Assembly: GCF_963678635.1 (NCBI RefSeq)
Contig: NC_087065.1
Location: 69,878,956-69,942,955 of the forward strand
Source: Symsagittifera roscoffensis
Taxonomy: Eukaryota; Xenacoelomorpha; Acoela; Convolutidae
Length of the DNA: 64,000 nucleotides
Direction of reading: 5' to 3'
A program made the translations under genes and the position numbers. A model generated the notes under the pieces. It did not search any database. It worked only from the letters and a program-made list of their open reading frames with translations, and was not told the DNA's origin. Positions 9,798 through 22,000 of this stretch are shown piece after piece. Within the stretch, counting starts at the first letter, position 1. Every line of letters starts with the position of its first letter.

Positions 9798-12234
9798 TCT
9801 GTCTGAAAACCCTTAACAACGCCCCTACTCGGGCACCTTTTCAGAGTCACTGGTTTAAATTGCTAGATTGACCGAAACGATCGGTCTTATAAAACAGTAT
9901 GGGTATACTATTTAATTAATAAAAAAATTTGATCCAAATGATCCGGTATCAAAGTCACTGTCTTTTACGTTTTTATGTTTTTTTTCTTTTTCTATACTTT
10001 TTTCTTGTTTTTGTTTCGCTTTTTGTCATTTTGCTCGTGTTTTTGTCCCCCTAGTTACCCCCCTTACTCGGTTAGCCAGGCCTCGTTCGGAGAGCATACC
10101 AGGAAGTTTTCTCAAGTTTTCTTAAAAAGCTATCACGGTACAACCGGAAGGTTTACACGTTCCCGCTGAACCGTACCACCGGTACTCTAGAATGGACATG
10201 CAGCCCGGAGCTGTGTCAAGTGGGTTCGACTCCGTAGTCATGATGTCGTAAAAACACCCAGGAGAGCCATAAAAACACTATGTAACAGTCGCCTACTTCG
10301 GTCACATATGAGGCTTAAGAAAAATAGGCCCTATAACCATTGGCTCAAGAGTCAGGGACACTATATCTTGTGTTTTTCTACCTCAAGAACGGTCGGAGCC
10401 AATTCGGTTCGCTTGCGACATGAGACTAGAACCCGTTACAGCTTAAAGGCTACTACCAAAATATCCTCCCACTCTAGAAAATAAGAACGTCCCCATACTT
10501 AGGTCTCGAGATACCCAAAATACACGAACGCCGTTAAAAACAGGGTCGGAACAATCCGTTAAGTTACTTTTTATTGGACAGTGAAACTTTGGTCCATTTC
10601 AGATGGATCAACCTAAAACTCGCCTTATCTCAACATAACAATCATAAAATACACTCGAGAAAACCAAATTAGGAACTCACATGTTGACGCACTCGAGCAC
10701 AAGGAGTAATTAAATTGATGAGCAACTCGAGAATTAAATAAGATAACTAGATAAGTTCAATACTGATCAGTTTTTATAACAGAAATAAGTTTAGACTCTA
10801 GAAGTGAAGTTTTTGTCTGAACCATTGGGACACTCAAGCTGTCCACCTTTCCGTTGAAGGTTCACTCTGGTTTTGTTCGAAAAGTTGTACTCTTTTCTCG
10901 TGATTATCTCTCCTCCTATTTCAGGATAGGACGGCTCTACTCGTGTCTATTTTGTATCTGGAAATTGCGAATAGCAATTTCCTGCTGTTTTCTTAAGTAT
11001 TTTCCCGCAATTGTAAATTCGGTTGTTCTGATTTTTCACTTTGTGTTTTCAGTTGGTGCGAGAAAACTGAGCATGACAGCCTCCATTCGAAATTTTCAAA
11101 ATTAAAACTTCACTCCAAAATCACGTATTTTCGTGTCCCTCAAGGTCAAACCTCCAGATATGACTGACTGGCACACTAATACATGAATTTTCGGTCTTAA
11201 CAAGGTTGAAAAGCTAGTTTCGGGAATCCGGAAGGCTTCCGCATTCCGAACAAACTTTTCCGCCCCCATGCTAAGGGCCTTATTTAGAGCATTCGCTCGG
11301 CCCGGGAGTGCTCCTTAACAGTTCTGCCGGTCATGATGTTAAAAAAGACTAACACCCAGGAGCGCCATAAAAATATCTATGTAACATTCGCCTGGAAGTA
11401 CATATCGACAGAAAATAATGCAAGGTTACAAAATGACTGGCTAGCGTCCAAACACAGCTCTACATGCTTTCAACTGTCTCTGACAAAGCCAGTTCTTCGT
11501 GTGTTCCTTCTAACATTGGGTCGACAAAAACGTTACTGTTTCCGGCTTCGGCCAGAACGCTCAGATTAACTCAATTACATGCGAAAATAGTGAGCTCATG
11601 GCTGGGGGGTCTCAGTATCTCCAGACCACGAGGTCACTCCTTAAAACAGGGCTACTACTTATTTTTTTTATTACTTTTGTTTTTGTTCAGTTGATAAAAA
11701 TCATCATTCACATCGGAGATGGATCATCCCTTTCCCTCAACTCCTAGCTTCTCATTATCTGAAAATGAATTTGGTAATAACTAAATTAAACTCAGGTCAT
11801 TTCGTGAAGCTAAAAAATAATAAAAACAGAGTTTGAGTTCTCCTCCTCGAGACCCTTCCGGATTCTGGATTCCGGACGAAGAGCTGTCTTATCTCTTCTC
11901 GGAAGGCTGGTCACGTCGTCCTAACACCCTACCTGGTTCTCGGGAATTCGTTACAACTCGGACTGGTCTTCGTCAATACTCTCGATCACAATTTCAATTT
12001 GTTACTAATCTCTCGTTCGACTTGTCAGTCCTTACGAATAATGTGTTGTTTTTTTCCACGTTTTCAGTTGTCGCAAAAAATAAAATTGCTACGTGGAAAT
12101 AAAATTGCGAAGAGGAACACCAAAAAAATAAAATTGCTAAGAGGAACACCAAGAGTTGTAACGATGACTCTTGTTGACGCCCAAATCGAAAATTTAAAAA
12201 TTAGCATTTCAGGCCAAATTAACCATTCCTGATT
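9798..12234. other. Unassigned sequence between Gypsy element 1 and RELCH
   Basis: No host gene is seen. It contains a short inverted repeat, GACCGA/TCGGTC (near 9869-9885), several scattered CTCGAG and TCTAGAA words between 10180 and 10800, and a pair of related segments near 10240 and 11331. Splice-acceptor-like pyrimidine tracts ending in TTTTCAG occur near 11050 and 12067. It is probably old mobile-element sequence. Confidence 0.35.
10238..10296 (+). repeat. Dispersed ~60-bp repeat, copy 1 (copy 2 at 11331-11394)
   Basis: Both copies read GTCATGATGT, then an A-rich spacer, then ACACCCAGGAG.GCCATAAAAA and CTATGTAACA.TCGCCT, in the same orientation about 1.1 kb apart. They could be the ends of a small LTR-like unit or part of a duplicated segment. 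The intervening sequence shows no coding signal. Confidence 0.6.
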
Positions 12235-12720
12235 TGTTCAATCGTCCAATTAGCACCACTAATTCATCAAAACCGCCAATTCTCTCACTCAGATGCTACA
12301 ATAAAAATTCGAAGTCGAAATGCATTTTGAAGGCATTCTGGTCGAAAGTCACAATCAATACCGACAAGTCCAGTCGCAAAACGTCGTTCAAGTAAACCGT
12401 GCTAGTGACTTGCCCTACCTAGCCTGTCGGGGGCCAGTAGCACTGGATTAGGGATGAGACGAAACCACTATCAGCCGAAACAAACGGAACCAATGTCGTC
12501 AACGAGGCTACTACAACAACAACCTCCCCGGCAATGTCACGAACAACAATAATCTGCAAAATGCTGCTATTAGAATCTGGAAATGGCGCACGAGGAACCT
12601 CATGAGCCTAAACATCAAGAAGTTCAAGTTCCTCTTCAAAGATGTATTAATCCTTTTCCAGGGCGGGTTGTTGTGCAAGTGGTTTCGAAGCTCCGTTTCG
12701 CTCGCCTCTGATTTTTTTTA
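12235..12720 (+). other. GC-richer, coding-like debris
   Basis: Composition rises relative to the surroundings. A short stretch reads as codons (NNLQNAAIRIWKWRTRNLMS near 12543-12606), but the frame is broken before and after. I do not recognise the family. It is probably the remains of a retroelement coding region. Confidence 0.3.
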
Positions 12721-12800
12721 AGCACAGCTTATCCATGCATGCAAAACTACTTCGAATCGATCTGGAGAAAGTTAATGATATAACTCCGCAAATTTTCTGA

Positions 12801-12837
12801 TTTTCAGATAATTTGTAATGTTAATGCTAGATTAATG
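12801..12837 (+). promoter_or_regulatory. RELCH 5' end: unpaired splice acceptor, tiny uORF, start codon
   Basis: A 3' splice site (tctgattttcag, AG at 12806-12807) precedes a 27-nt 5' UTR (12808-12834). Within it ATG at 12818 opens a five-codon upstream reading frame whose TAA (12833-12835) overlaps the RELCH ATG (12835-12837) as TAATG. No partner 5' exon could be identified upstream. The acceptor could take a spliced leader in trans or a distant UTR exon in cis. Confidence 0.6.
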
Positions 12838-13087
12838 AATCCTTACGCTGACGAAGAATCTGGAAACAAATTTGAAGACGATAATTTGTGTGACATCGAC
12901 CTAGATAAAGATAATGCGAACTCTCATTTAGCCTTAAGTAAAGAAATACTTAGCAGTCAGTCTTTTTTGACGACAAAAACTAGCGAAGTCGGATCAAATG
13001 GATCAAGTCCAACCAAGACTGATAAGAGTCGCAACAACAGGGTTTCTGCTCGATCTATGGATGAGATCGCAGCACAACTTCTGGAAG
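12835..13087 (+). CDS. RELCH: RELCH exon 1 (N-terminus, start of LisH)
   Basis: Starts at the ATG overlapped by the upstream frame's stop. Acidic and Ser-rich leader, then SARSMDEIAAQLLE. Donor GAAG|GTGAGA, phase 1. The following intron is 97 bp. Confidence 0.9.
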
Positions 13088-16000
13088 GTGAGACTTGTTT
13101 TTGCAATCCCATGTTTTTTTTAAAATTTAAACTGACTGAGAAAAAAAGGTCGAGCATTAGTAACTAAGTGCATGTGATTTCAAGCAAATTTCTTCCTAAC
13201 GGCGCTGGAGTTGCACACCGAAATTGTTGAACGTGGAAAAGAACTTCCGAGACTCCGTGACTACTTTTCAAATCCTGCTAACTTTGAGCACAGTGCGACA
13301 GTAAAAACTAATTTTGTTGTCACGTCACAACGACCAAGCTTCAACTCTCTTGGTGATTATCTAGGTGAGTTTTTGTGGTTAGTTGATCTTTGAATAAAGC
13401 CAGTTAGCAGTTCAAATGCTAATTGAAGTCTGCATTTCATTCAGGTGATCGGTCTGGAAATTTATCTCGTACAGGCAGCTACTCTACGCTCGATTCTCTA
13501 GATTGGTCACATCTATCAGGTGATAATGAGCCATCGAATGACAGAATTGCAGTGTTAGAGTTCGAACTTCGCAAAGCGAATGACACTATTCACAAATTGC
13601 GTAAGTCTCTAACCTCGACGAGTAGAAAACGCGGATCGAAATCGGATCCGAATGGACCTGAAGAAAATGAAAATGACAAAAGAGGAACCATTACACGGGA
13701 TACTTTAGGATCGAATCTCGAGAATAATTCAACTCTAGAGGGTATTGAAATTGGACAGGAGTTGGCGGATGATAGCGGCTTTCAGACAGAAGATACAAAT
13801 GTTGTCCAATTCAGCAGCTTAGATTCTAAAACTCTCAATTTTGTGGTGTATGAATATCTGCAGACCATTGGATGCAAATTAACGGCTATTTCGTTGGGAG
13901 ACGAACTGCAAGACCAGGTACTAATTCGGTTTTGCTCTGTCTTTACTCTTGCGGTTTTATGAAAAATGATCTTAAAACTTATTCATAACGCGACAAGTCC
14001 TATTCAATGACATATATCTAGCTGAGATAGAAATAATTGAAATATGGTGTTTTTTTCTTGATTCGGCATGTAACAAATTAGACTCGATGGAGATAGATTT
14101 AAAAGGTTTTTTGGCTGGCCCTAAGTTTTTTTATATACGTCGAAAACGCTTAATATAATAAAATTATTTTTCTCTAGATAATGGCAAAATTAAACAAGAC
14201 TGACGGTATCAGGCCGAATATTCCCACTGGCTTCTAAGTTCTATAAAAAGTGTTTTGTTTGCTTTAAAAATTGACGAATTTTCAATAAAAAAATTAGTTG
14301 TATGAGATTTTTGTTTTCGAAAACAATGCCCCACACGCTATGTTAAATAGAAAGTGATATAAGTTGCATGGAGCAAACTCTTAAGTAGACCAAGTAGCAA
14401 GTCTCAATTTAATTTGGAACGATTTCTACTAAGACGGATTAAGACTCCCCGCTTACGCGTTTTTAGCCCGAAATTGATCGCGCGTTAATTATCCCAAATT
14501 GGCAATTTTAAAACCCCCGAAAATTAATCACAGGTGGAATATATATATTTTTAAAAAATGAGCGTATGAAAACACTATATGTAGAATGATTTAAAAGATT
14601 TTTTTTGCGTGAATTTAAATGCCTGAAGACAACGGTCCTGACATTCATCAGTGGTCGGAACAACAGGAATAGCCGACTCCTCTGCAAGTTTGCGCAGATG
14701 TTCCCGATCACTCATCTCTGCAAAAAATTGAATACTCGGAAAAAAATAATCTACAATCTAAAGAAAAACAAGTGTAACAGGTTGCAGTGCAGACCACACT
14801 TGATTAAAATATTATTCTGATATTCGAAAATAAGTTCAAAATTTCTTCCATTTTTCTGCGCTTACGGCCAGAAAGAGTTATCAAAACGGAACAGTGAACA
14901 AAGATAACTGAATCCTTTTCATGCATCTCTATTTTCATTTTGAGCCTCTCGTTTTAAATTCCCGTTCGATTTGAAGTTTCAATGTATGTTGGTTGTTAAT
15001 TTAACCAAATCCAATTCGGTATAATTTCCGCTTTTTGCTTTATTTGTCTACTCGGCTTAATGTTCGTCATCTTTATCAGCGTAGTCTGCATCGTTTGTTA
15101 AGCAATAAAGTAACTCATGATTATTCGTGCATGTGTTTTCAGGGGAGGTTTTGACACTTTTTTTATTTTTTAGTTTTGGCTTGGAAAACACTTTTTTTTC
15201 GGCTCAAGGGTTTGTCTCCTTTGTTGCCGCTTCGTTTGTTAATCAATTTATGATTCAATTTTCTCACTTGGCATGTTTTCTGAAAATGAACTACGATTCA
15301 AGACAAATCGAGATAAATATTTCCAAATTTTAATAGATTCACGTTTCAATTTATTGTGCATAACAATTATATGAAAATTATGGCATAGTTTTTTTTCGAC
15401 AGCGGTTTTCGTTTCATTCTACGCCAACTAATTTCATGCTATGTTTGTATTTTATCACAAATGGTGCGAAGCTCTGCTAACTGGTAAGTAAAAAATAATT
15501 TTGGACCAATTGAATTATAGCATGTAGTCTCTCTTTTATTTATTGCTTCGACGGCTCCCCGGTGGTCGAGTGATTAAGAGTAATAAACGTAATGAGTACT
15601 CCTATATAGGTCTTGCTGGCTTTTTTTGTTCGTTTCTTTTTTTCAGGAAAGAGTCTTAGAATTTGTTCACGCTCAATTTTGATTTTTCGCGGTTTGACTT
15701 TTGATTTTTTCAGCTCACTTCATTTCAGTCGTTAAAAGGAAGGCAAACTCAACTATAGAACAGCAAAATATAAAGGTCACGAAAAATTTGATCGACATCT
15801 AATTTCGAAAATGGAATTTAATTATCAGATTTGCCAGCGAAATACAAGTTTTACCTATTGATCCAATTTTCTCAAATTGGCTTGATTCTATCTAAAAATT
15901 TTCAATAATAAATTGTTCTACAAATTCGAAGAGCTTTAAATCCATCTATTTTTATCTACGAAATTAAAAAGTTGAAGTTTTTTCTTGTTTTCTTGCGTTT

Positions 16001-19000
16001 ATTACTCTTTTCCAACTGTCAGTTGGCTATGTTATATTGAAGCTCATAAGTTTTTGTTCGGATTCCAAAAAATAGCCAAAAGGGTGTCTCGGTACGAGAA
16101 AAAGGTACGAAGATACCTCGGTACGAGAATCTTAATATTTCCATACTCAGACTTAATTTCAGCAGTGGATTGGAAATATGTTTGTTTTCCAATAACGCAA
16201 GCAATTCCAACAAGTGGAACCAGTTTGAAACTAGTATTGATATCCAATTATATTATTGATAAAACTATCTCTATAAAATATTTCTAACTGGCCAATTATG
16301 ATCCATAGCTAACACTTACAATTATTTGTAACGCTGAAACTATTCATAGTTTCAGCAACAGAACAAAATAAATGTAACTTAGAAGACAGTTGTTCTCCTT
16401 CAAGGTAGTTCCTGATATCTAACTCGCAAATACCAGTATACACTAGATCTATTGAGACTAAGAGATATAAGAGTAAGAATAAGATTGGTATTAGACTTAG
16501 AAGTTGCATGAATCTATCCGGCCGAAAATAAGATAGCGTGACGAACAGACGGTTTACCTTATCTGAAATTACTCTATGAGTGAGCCACCCCGAACTTAAA
16601 CTCAGTGTTTCTAGCCTTATGTTATGTATTTTGGCGCTTTTTTCAATTCATTGTTTGCTAAGAAGAAGAAAACGGCTCAAAACTTGGAACAAAACACCGA
16701 AAGAAACTTTTGATAAATTTTTTTTTGCTTTATTAGTCCTGGTCGAGCATTCTTAACTACAAGTAAGTCATCGGTTGGAATTGTTGATTTATGGACGATG
16801 AGTTTATAGTGATCGTTTTTTACTCAGGATTTCGAAGACTGGGATGACGTTGGTCTTAACACGAGCAGGCCTCCATCTCTGCAAGAGATCTACTTGAAGT
16901 TCCTCGAGGAATCCAGGCACCAGAAGAAACAAAATATAAGCAGACACCACAAAGAGCTGCAGTGCAATCTACTAAACGAGGAGCAGAAAAATCAGATTTT
17001 GGATGCTGCCGGCTGCAGCAGTCTGAAATCACTGAACACAAATGGAGAAAGTGTGTCGCAAAGTTCGAAAGAGCGAGAGAATGATAGTATTAGTTTTTGC
17101 AATGACATTGAATCGACTGGGAAAAATAAATCAACGAGTTTAACAGACGAAATGAAGTCGATGGAAGACGAGAATTGTGAATTAAAGAAACGATTAGAAG
17201 AATTGGAAGCTTCAAATGCAAAGCTCGAGGGGTTGCATAGTGAAGTTGAAAGTCTGAAACATGAACTATTGTTGATACAGAACCAAAACAAACAGCTGAA
17301 CACTAAAAATGTAGGTTTGGAAAATGAACTTTTTGACTTACAGGCAAATTTGAAACGAACTGAAATGCCAAATTCTGAAAAGTTAGATAGCACAGCAGGG
17401 AAAACCGAATTCTGTCGTGAAAAACTAGACGAATCAAATGATAATTTAGAGATGAAATTTTCTCCCTTGTTCTCGAAAAGATATCTCGTCCTAGTAAAGA
17501 ATGCCATATTTAACACTCCAGCAGTCGCCAATTTGGACCAGGAGCACCAAAATATACTGGATAGCGTGCAGAAAGGAGGAGACTTAGCACACATATCAGA
17601 GAAATGTTTACCTAATCTGGTTGCCAACGTGCTTCTTCAGCATAGAATAGAAGCGATTCCACTCATTATAGAGACCATTACTGTACATCCTGAGCAAGAG
17701 GCGAGGATGAAACTACTTGAGTTGTTGTTCAATTTGGTGAAGAAGCCAGACATAAGACAACGACACGTGATTTGCCAGAGCTGCCTAACCTACGCGAGAA
17801 GAGCAGGTATTCAGTACCAATAGTCATCAATTCGTTTGGCTATGTAATTTATTAAGAATCGATAAACGTAGTTCAGACTCATATATAGGTCGTGATGATT
17901 TTCGTTTTTTTTTCAGGAAAAGTCTTCAAATTTGTTCAAGCTCAAATTTCCTTTTTCTTGTTTTGAGTTTTGATTTCTTTTTAATTTCAGTTAGTTTCTT
18001 TTTAAGCTCCCCAATTTCTTTTGTTAAAAGGAAGGTGAAATCCACCATCGAACAGTAAAAGTGTTAAGGTCAAGAAAAACGTGATCGATTTCGAGTTTCA
18101 AAAAAAGTTTCTTGAAATTTAAAGAGCTTTAAGGCGATCTATTTTTTAAATCGAATTTCTAAAGTTGAGATTTCTTTAAAAACAAGTCAGTATTTTTTTG
18201 TTTCTTTGCGTTCATTAATTTTTTTCCAACTGTCTGTTGGCTATGCTTTTAAGAAATAGACGTATGAGTAATTGGCACACTAAATCAATTCACAACACAA
18301 AAGAAAGTTATACTTCCACCCGATTTCTTTTGTTTTGTTGAGCATAATATTTTTAAAATTAAAATGCACTGATTAGTATTTGGCCCACCAAATTAATCAC
18401 AGGGTTAAAAGAAAAATTTAAAACTTTATTGATGCCAAATCTGAAAATCAAGTATGATAGTGATATATTTCCAATAAAATTGTGTAGGTCCATCAAGAGT
18501 CGAAGCTGAAGTTCTACCCCTGTGCTGGGGTCAAATGAATGAAAAGCACGTTGAGCGCCGTGTTCTAGTAGCCGAAACAGCCACCGCATTATTACCGTAT
18601 ATGGACGTGGACATTGCATCCAGTTTAGTGTACTCAATTTTGACACAACTGTTAGACGACAAGGAAGACATGGTCGTGTCCGCTGCCTTGAAGGGTCTCG
18701 CTTTTCTTCTATGTCTACTACGAACGGATGAAAAGTTTGACTCGTATTTGAAGTTCATTTTGAAGTACATTAAGTCTCCGTTTGAGACCGAACAAATAGC
18801 GGTGAGGCAATACATGATCCCATGTTTTGCCTTCTGGACTATGCAGCAGGAACAGGATTTGTTGCAGAATGCTGTGTTTATTGTGGTTCAGTACATGGAC
18901 AATTTGTTGAAGGAGACTTTGTCAGACGACACCGAAATGTTTCTCGAGTGAGTAAACATTGTTTTCTTTGCGATGGGGAAATTTATTTGACCACTATGTT

Positions 19001-22000
19001 AAGCGCAGGAATTTACAAAATTCACAGTTTGGTCTCGCAATCAAAAATTTTTGGCCTACTATTTGTCAGCTTATGTTTTGTCGGCTCAGTTGCCAACTCT
19101 TAGAATTGTTTTTTTTTTTAAATTATTACGCAAGTTATATTGTAGTTGCCTTGGTGTTTTGATTTTTTCGGTAATTTTACTAGCCTTGGCTTTGCATATT
19201 TTTCTTTGTCTTTTAATTTTTTTTTAATTTTGGTTTAATGGGTTTCGCCCTCAAAAATTGTTAAGTTCATTTTTTTCCAAAATTAAAGTAAGTATTTTTT
19301 AACTGCTTCCTTGCGTTCATTGTCTTTTTGCATCTGTCTGTTGGCTACGTGTAGTTTTTATTTAAAACAGAAATAATTTCGTAAGTCGTTTTTACTAACG
19401 CATACCTGTCAAAATGTAAATGAAGGGAGGGGTCGCTTTAAGAGGATGGGCGTCAGTCCTTTCAAAGACCATTGAATTGACGCCTAATTACACTGCGGAG
19501 TTATGTAATAAAACGTCCGCTTTTTCGCAACCAAAATAGCATATTTCACTGCGAGGTTTTGCAAAAAATTGTTCATGCGTTAATGGAGAGTACTAAAGAA
19601 CGAAGTGATTTTTCAGTCGATTATACCGTGCGGTTTTTTTGATAAATCTGAAAGTGTTCAGTGGAATAAAGAGTTTAACTCTTGATCTTGTTTCCGCAAA
19701 TTACGTTACTCTCATCAGAGCAATTCTGAGTTCAGAAAAATCTAGAAATTGAGGTTTTGGCCACAGTATGAATTGCAAGCAAAAGCTGAAGATTTTGAAA
19801 ACATCTTCAGCTCTATTCGCTGAATTATGGCCCATTCGCTGCTGCCTGGTGTTTAATGATAAGCATAAGAGAAACTAATATCGCGTTGTTTTCTCAAGCT
19901 TGATTCGCTAACTTAGTCTCGAACTAATTCGACGTTTTCAACGGAACAGCAGCAATAAACTGAACAATTTTGGAGGCTATAAAAGCATTGGTGACCTTTG
20001 GAGCAGCTTGGTACACTTCTATCGCCACGGTTTTGTAATTTTTGATTTTCAAGATCACGTTTTGCCATTTTTTGCTTGTGTCCTTATTTGTATAAATGTC
20101 AAATTGTGCGATTTTTTGGATGAAAAGTTTAGATAGTCTTCCAGGAAAAGACACCTCTAACACCATCGTTTTGTAATTTTTGATTTGCAAAAGCACCTTT
20201 TGCCATATTTGGCTTGTCTTAATTCACTTGTATAAATGTCAAAGTTTTGTGAATTTTCGTCGAAAACGGAAAAAAATCTAGGACTGGTTACGCTGACGAT
20301 AAAAAAATTATAAAATCTGATCAAAAAGACTATTTTGGGTTAATAACTAGCTAACAAAATCATTTCAATCATTGGGTAGATTGGGTTTAAATAAATTCCA
20401 TTTTATCAGCTTCTTGGGCACACTTGATCTAGAGGTAGCGACTACGCCTGGAACGTTCGATTCTTTCCAGGATGACATTTTTTTTACAATTACGAAATGA
20501 ACGAAACATTAAGTTTTTAAACAGAAACATTGGCTTAATGTTTGTCTGCTTTTGTTTTGTTTGCTTAGTTATCACATCGCGGATTTTTTGTATTTTAAGC
20601 ACTTGTCATTGTAGTTGAATATTTTCTAACTTTTTTTGTGTGTTTTCGATTTAACTGAATCAGACTTTTTGTCATTATTTTTAAGTATTTCATTTGGTGA
20701 AAAGCTTCTATTGCCTCAATTCGGCGTATGCTTTTTCTGGTTAGTGACCTATTTTTACGTCGTTTGAAGGGGAAAAGATTTATATTCATTTGTTTGTTTC
20801 CGGAGGGTGGGGGGAACTAACTTTCAGAACTTCAACAAACTTACCCCCACCAGATGGGAATTTTGTCAGTTTAGTTCGCGGTCGATAAATGTTTCTGAAG
20901 ACTTGTTTAACGCCGGTTATTGTGCTTCTGGACGTGTGTTCCGCAAACAGCACATTTCAGAATTTTTGAAGCTATGGTTTTTCCAGATATTTTCTTTAGT
21001 TTGAAATGCGTGGTATAGTTTGTATGGTATCGCAAGTTGTGCGAAGCTACGCATCGCCTCTATGTTATACACTAACTTTGAGCGAAAAGACGCGACGAAT
21101 AATTTTTCCTGTTCTAAATTTTCTGAAAAAAGTTTCAAAGAGGCTGCTTACAAAATGACGTCATTAAAAGACTACCTACACAAGTTTAGAGATTTGTACA
21201 TACTGGATAAAAAAGTAGAACATATTTTTGGCAGTGTATAAATTTGTTTAAGTAGCAGTTTTTAAGGTTGAATATGAAGCTGGAATCTGAAACTTGATTA
21301 CTTGATTGAGCTTGAATTAATTGAGATTGAAGAATGATTTTAGAGACAGCACTCGACAGGAAGCAACGCCTTCTTGATGTTCTCTCGAGTGTAGAAGTAC
21401 TGATATAAATAATTTGTTGTTGAAGGTACTAAAAAACTTGAAAACTGCGTTGCAGAAGTTTACTTCATTGTTGTTCCAACCATTGAAAATGGGGAGGAAC
21501 TTTGTATTCGGGTTGTAGTTTTAGTTTTTTTTGTTTTCCACGCAAAATCAGCTAACTCAAATAATCATCGGACTGGGTTGAGTGCCCTTTCAGTCGTGAT
21601 TCAAACGAACTTTGAAAGTTTCAAAAAAGATTTACCGGTGTCGAGAAAAACCGGTTGGAAATTTTTGATTTTTCGTCTAATTTCAAGCGAGTGAGCAGGC
21701 TTACATAAGCTTATTTATGTTTAATTTAAGCCTTGAAATTTTAGTTTTACTCAAATAAAGTTAGTTTTTGGAGTTTTTAGCTTCATCTTAGTGTTAGCTT
21801 TTTTTGTTATTTGCAACTTTTACAATGACTGACGAAAATGCCCAAGCTTTACTTTTTCGCTCAGATTATTTTATCACACCAGGCCGAAAAAACGACACTA
21901 ATTTTTTGTAAGTCTGGTCGGAATATTCCGTCCTACTTGCACAGTAACTGGCTATCCTTGTTTTGTTAAAAGACTACCTACACAAGTTTAGAGATTTGTA

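Larger units (their letters stand above)
13918..16827 (+). other. RELCH intron 3 (2.9 kb)
   Basis: AT-rich and without coding signal. It contains a SINE-like copy at 15551-16030 and a 24-bp perfect hairpin at 16333-16356. The rest is unassigned. Confidence 0.85.

Noticed and set aside
9559-9816. 85-aa plus-strand frame
   Set aside because: It is produced by the 69-bp tandem repeat (divisible by three) and resembles no protein.
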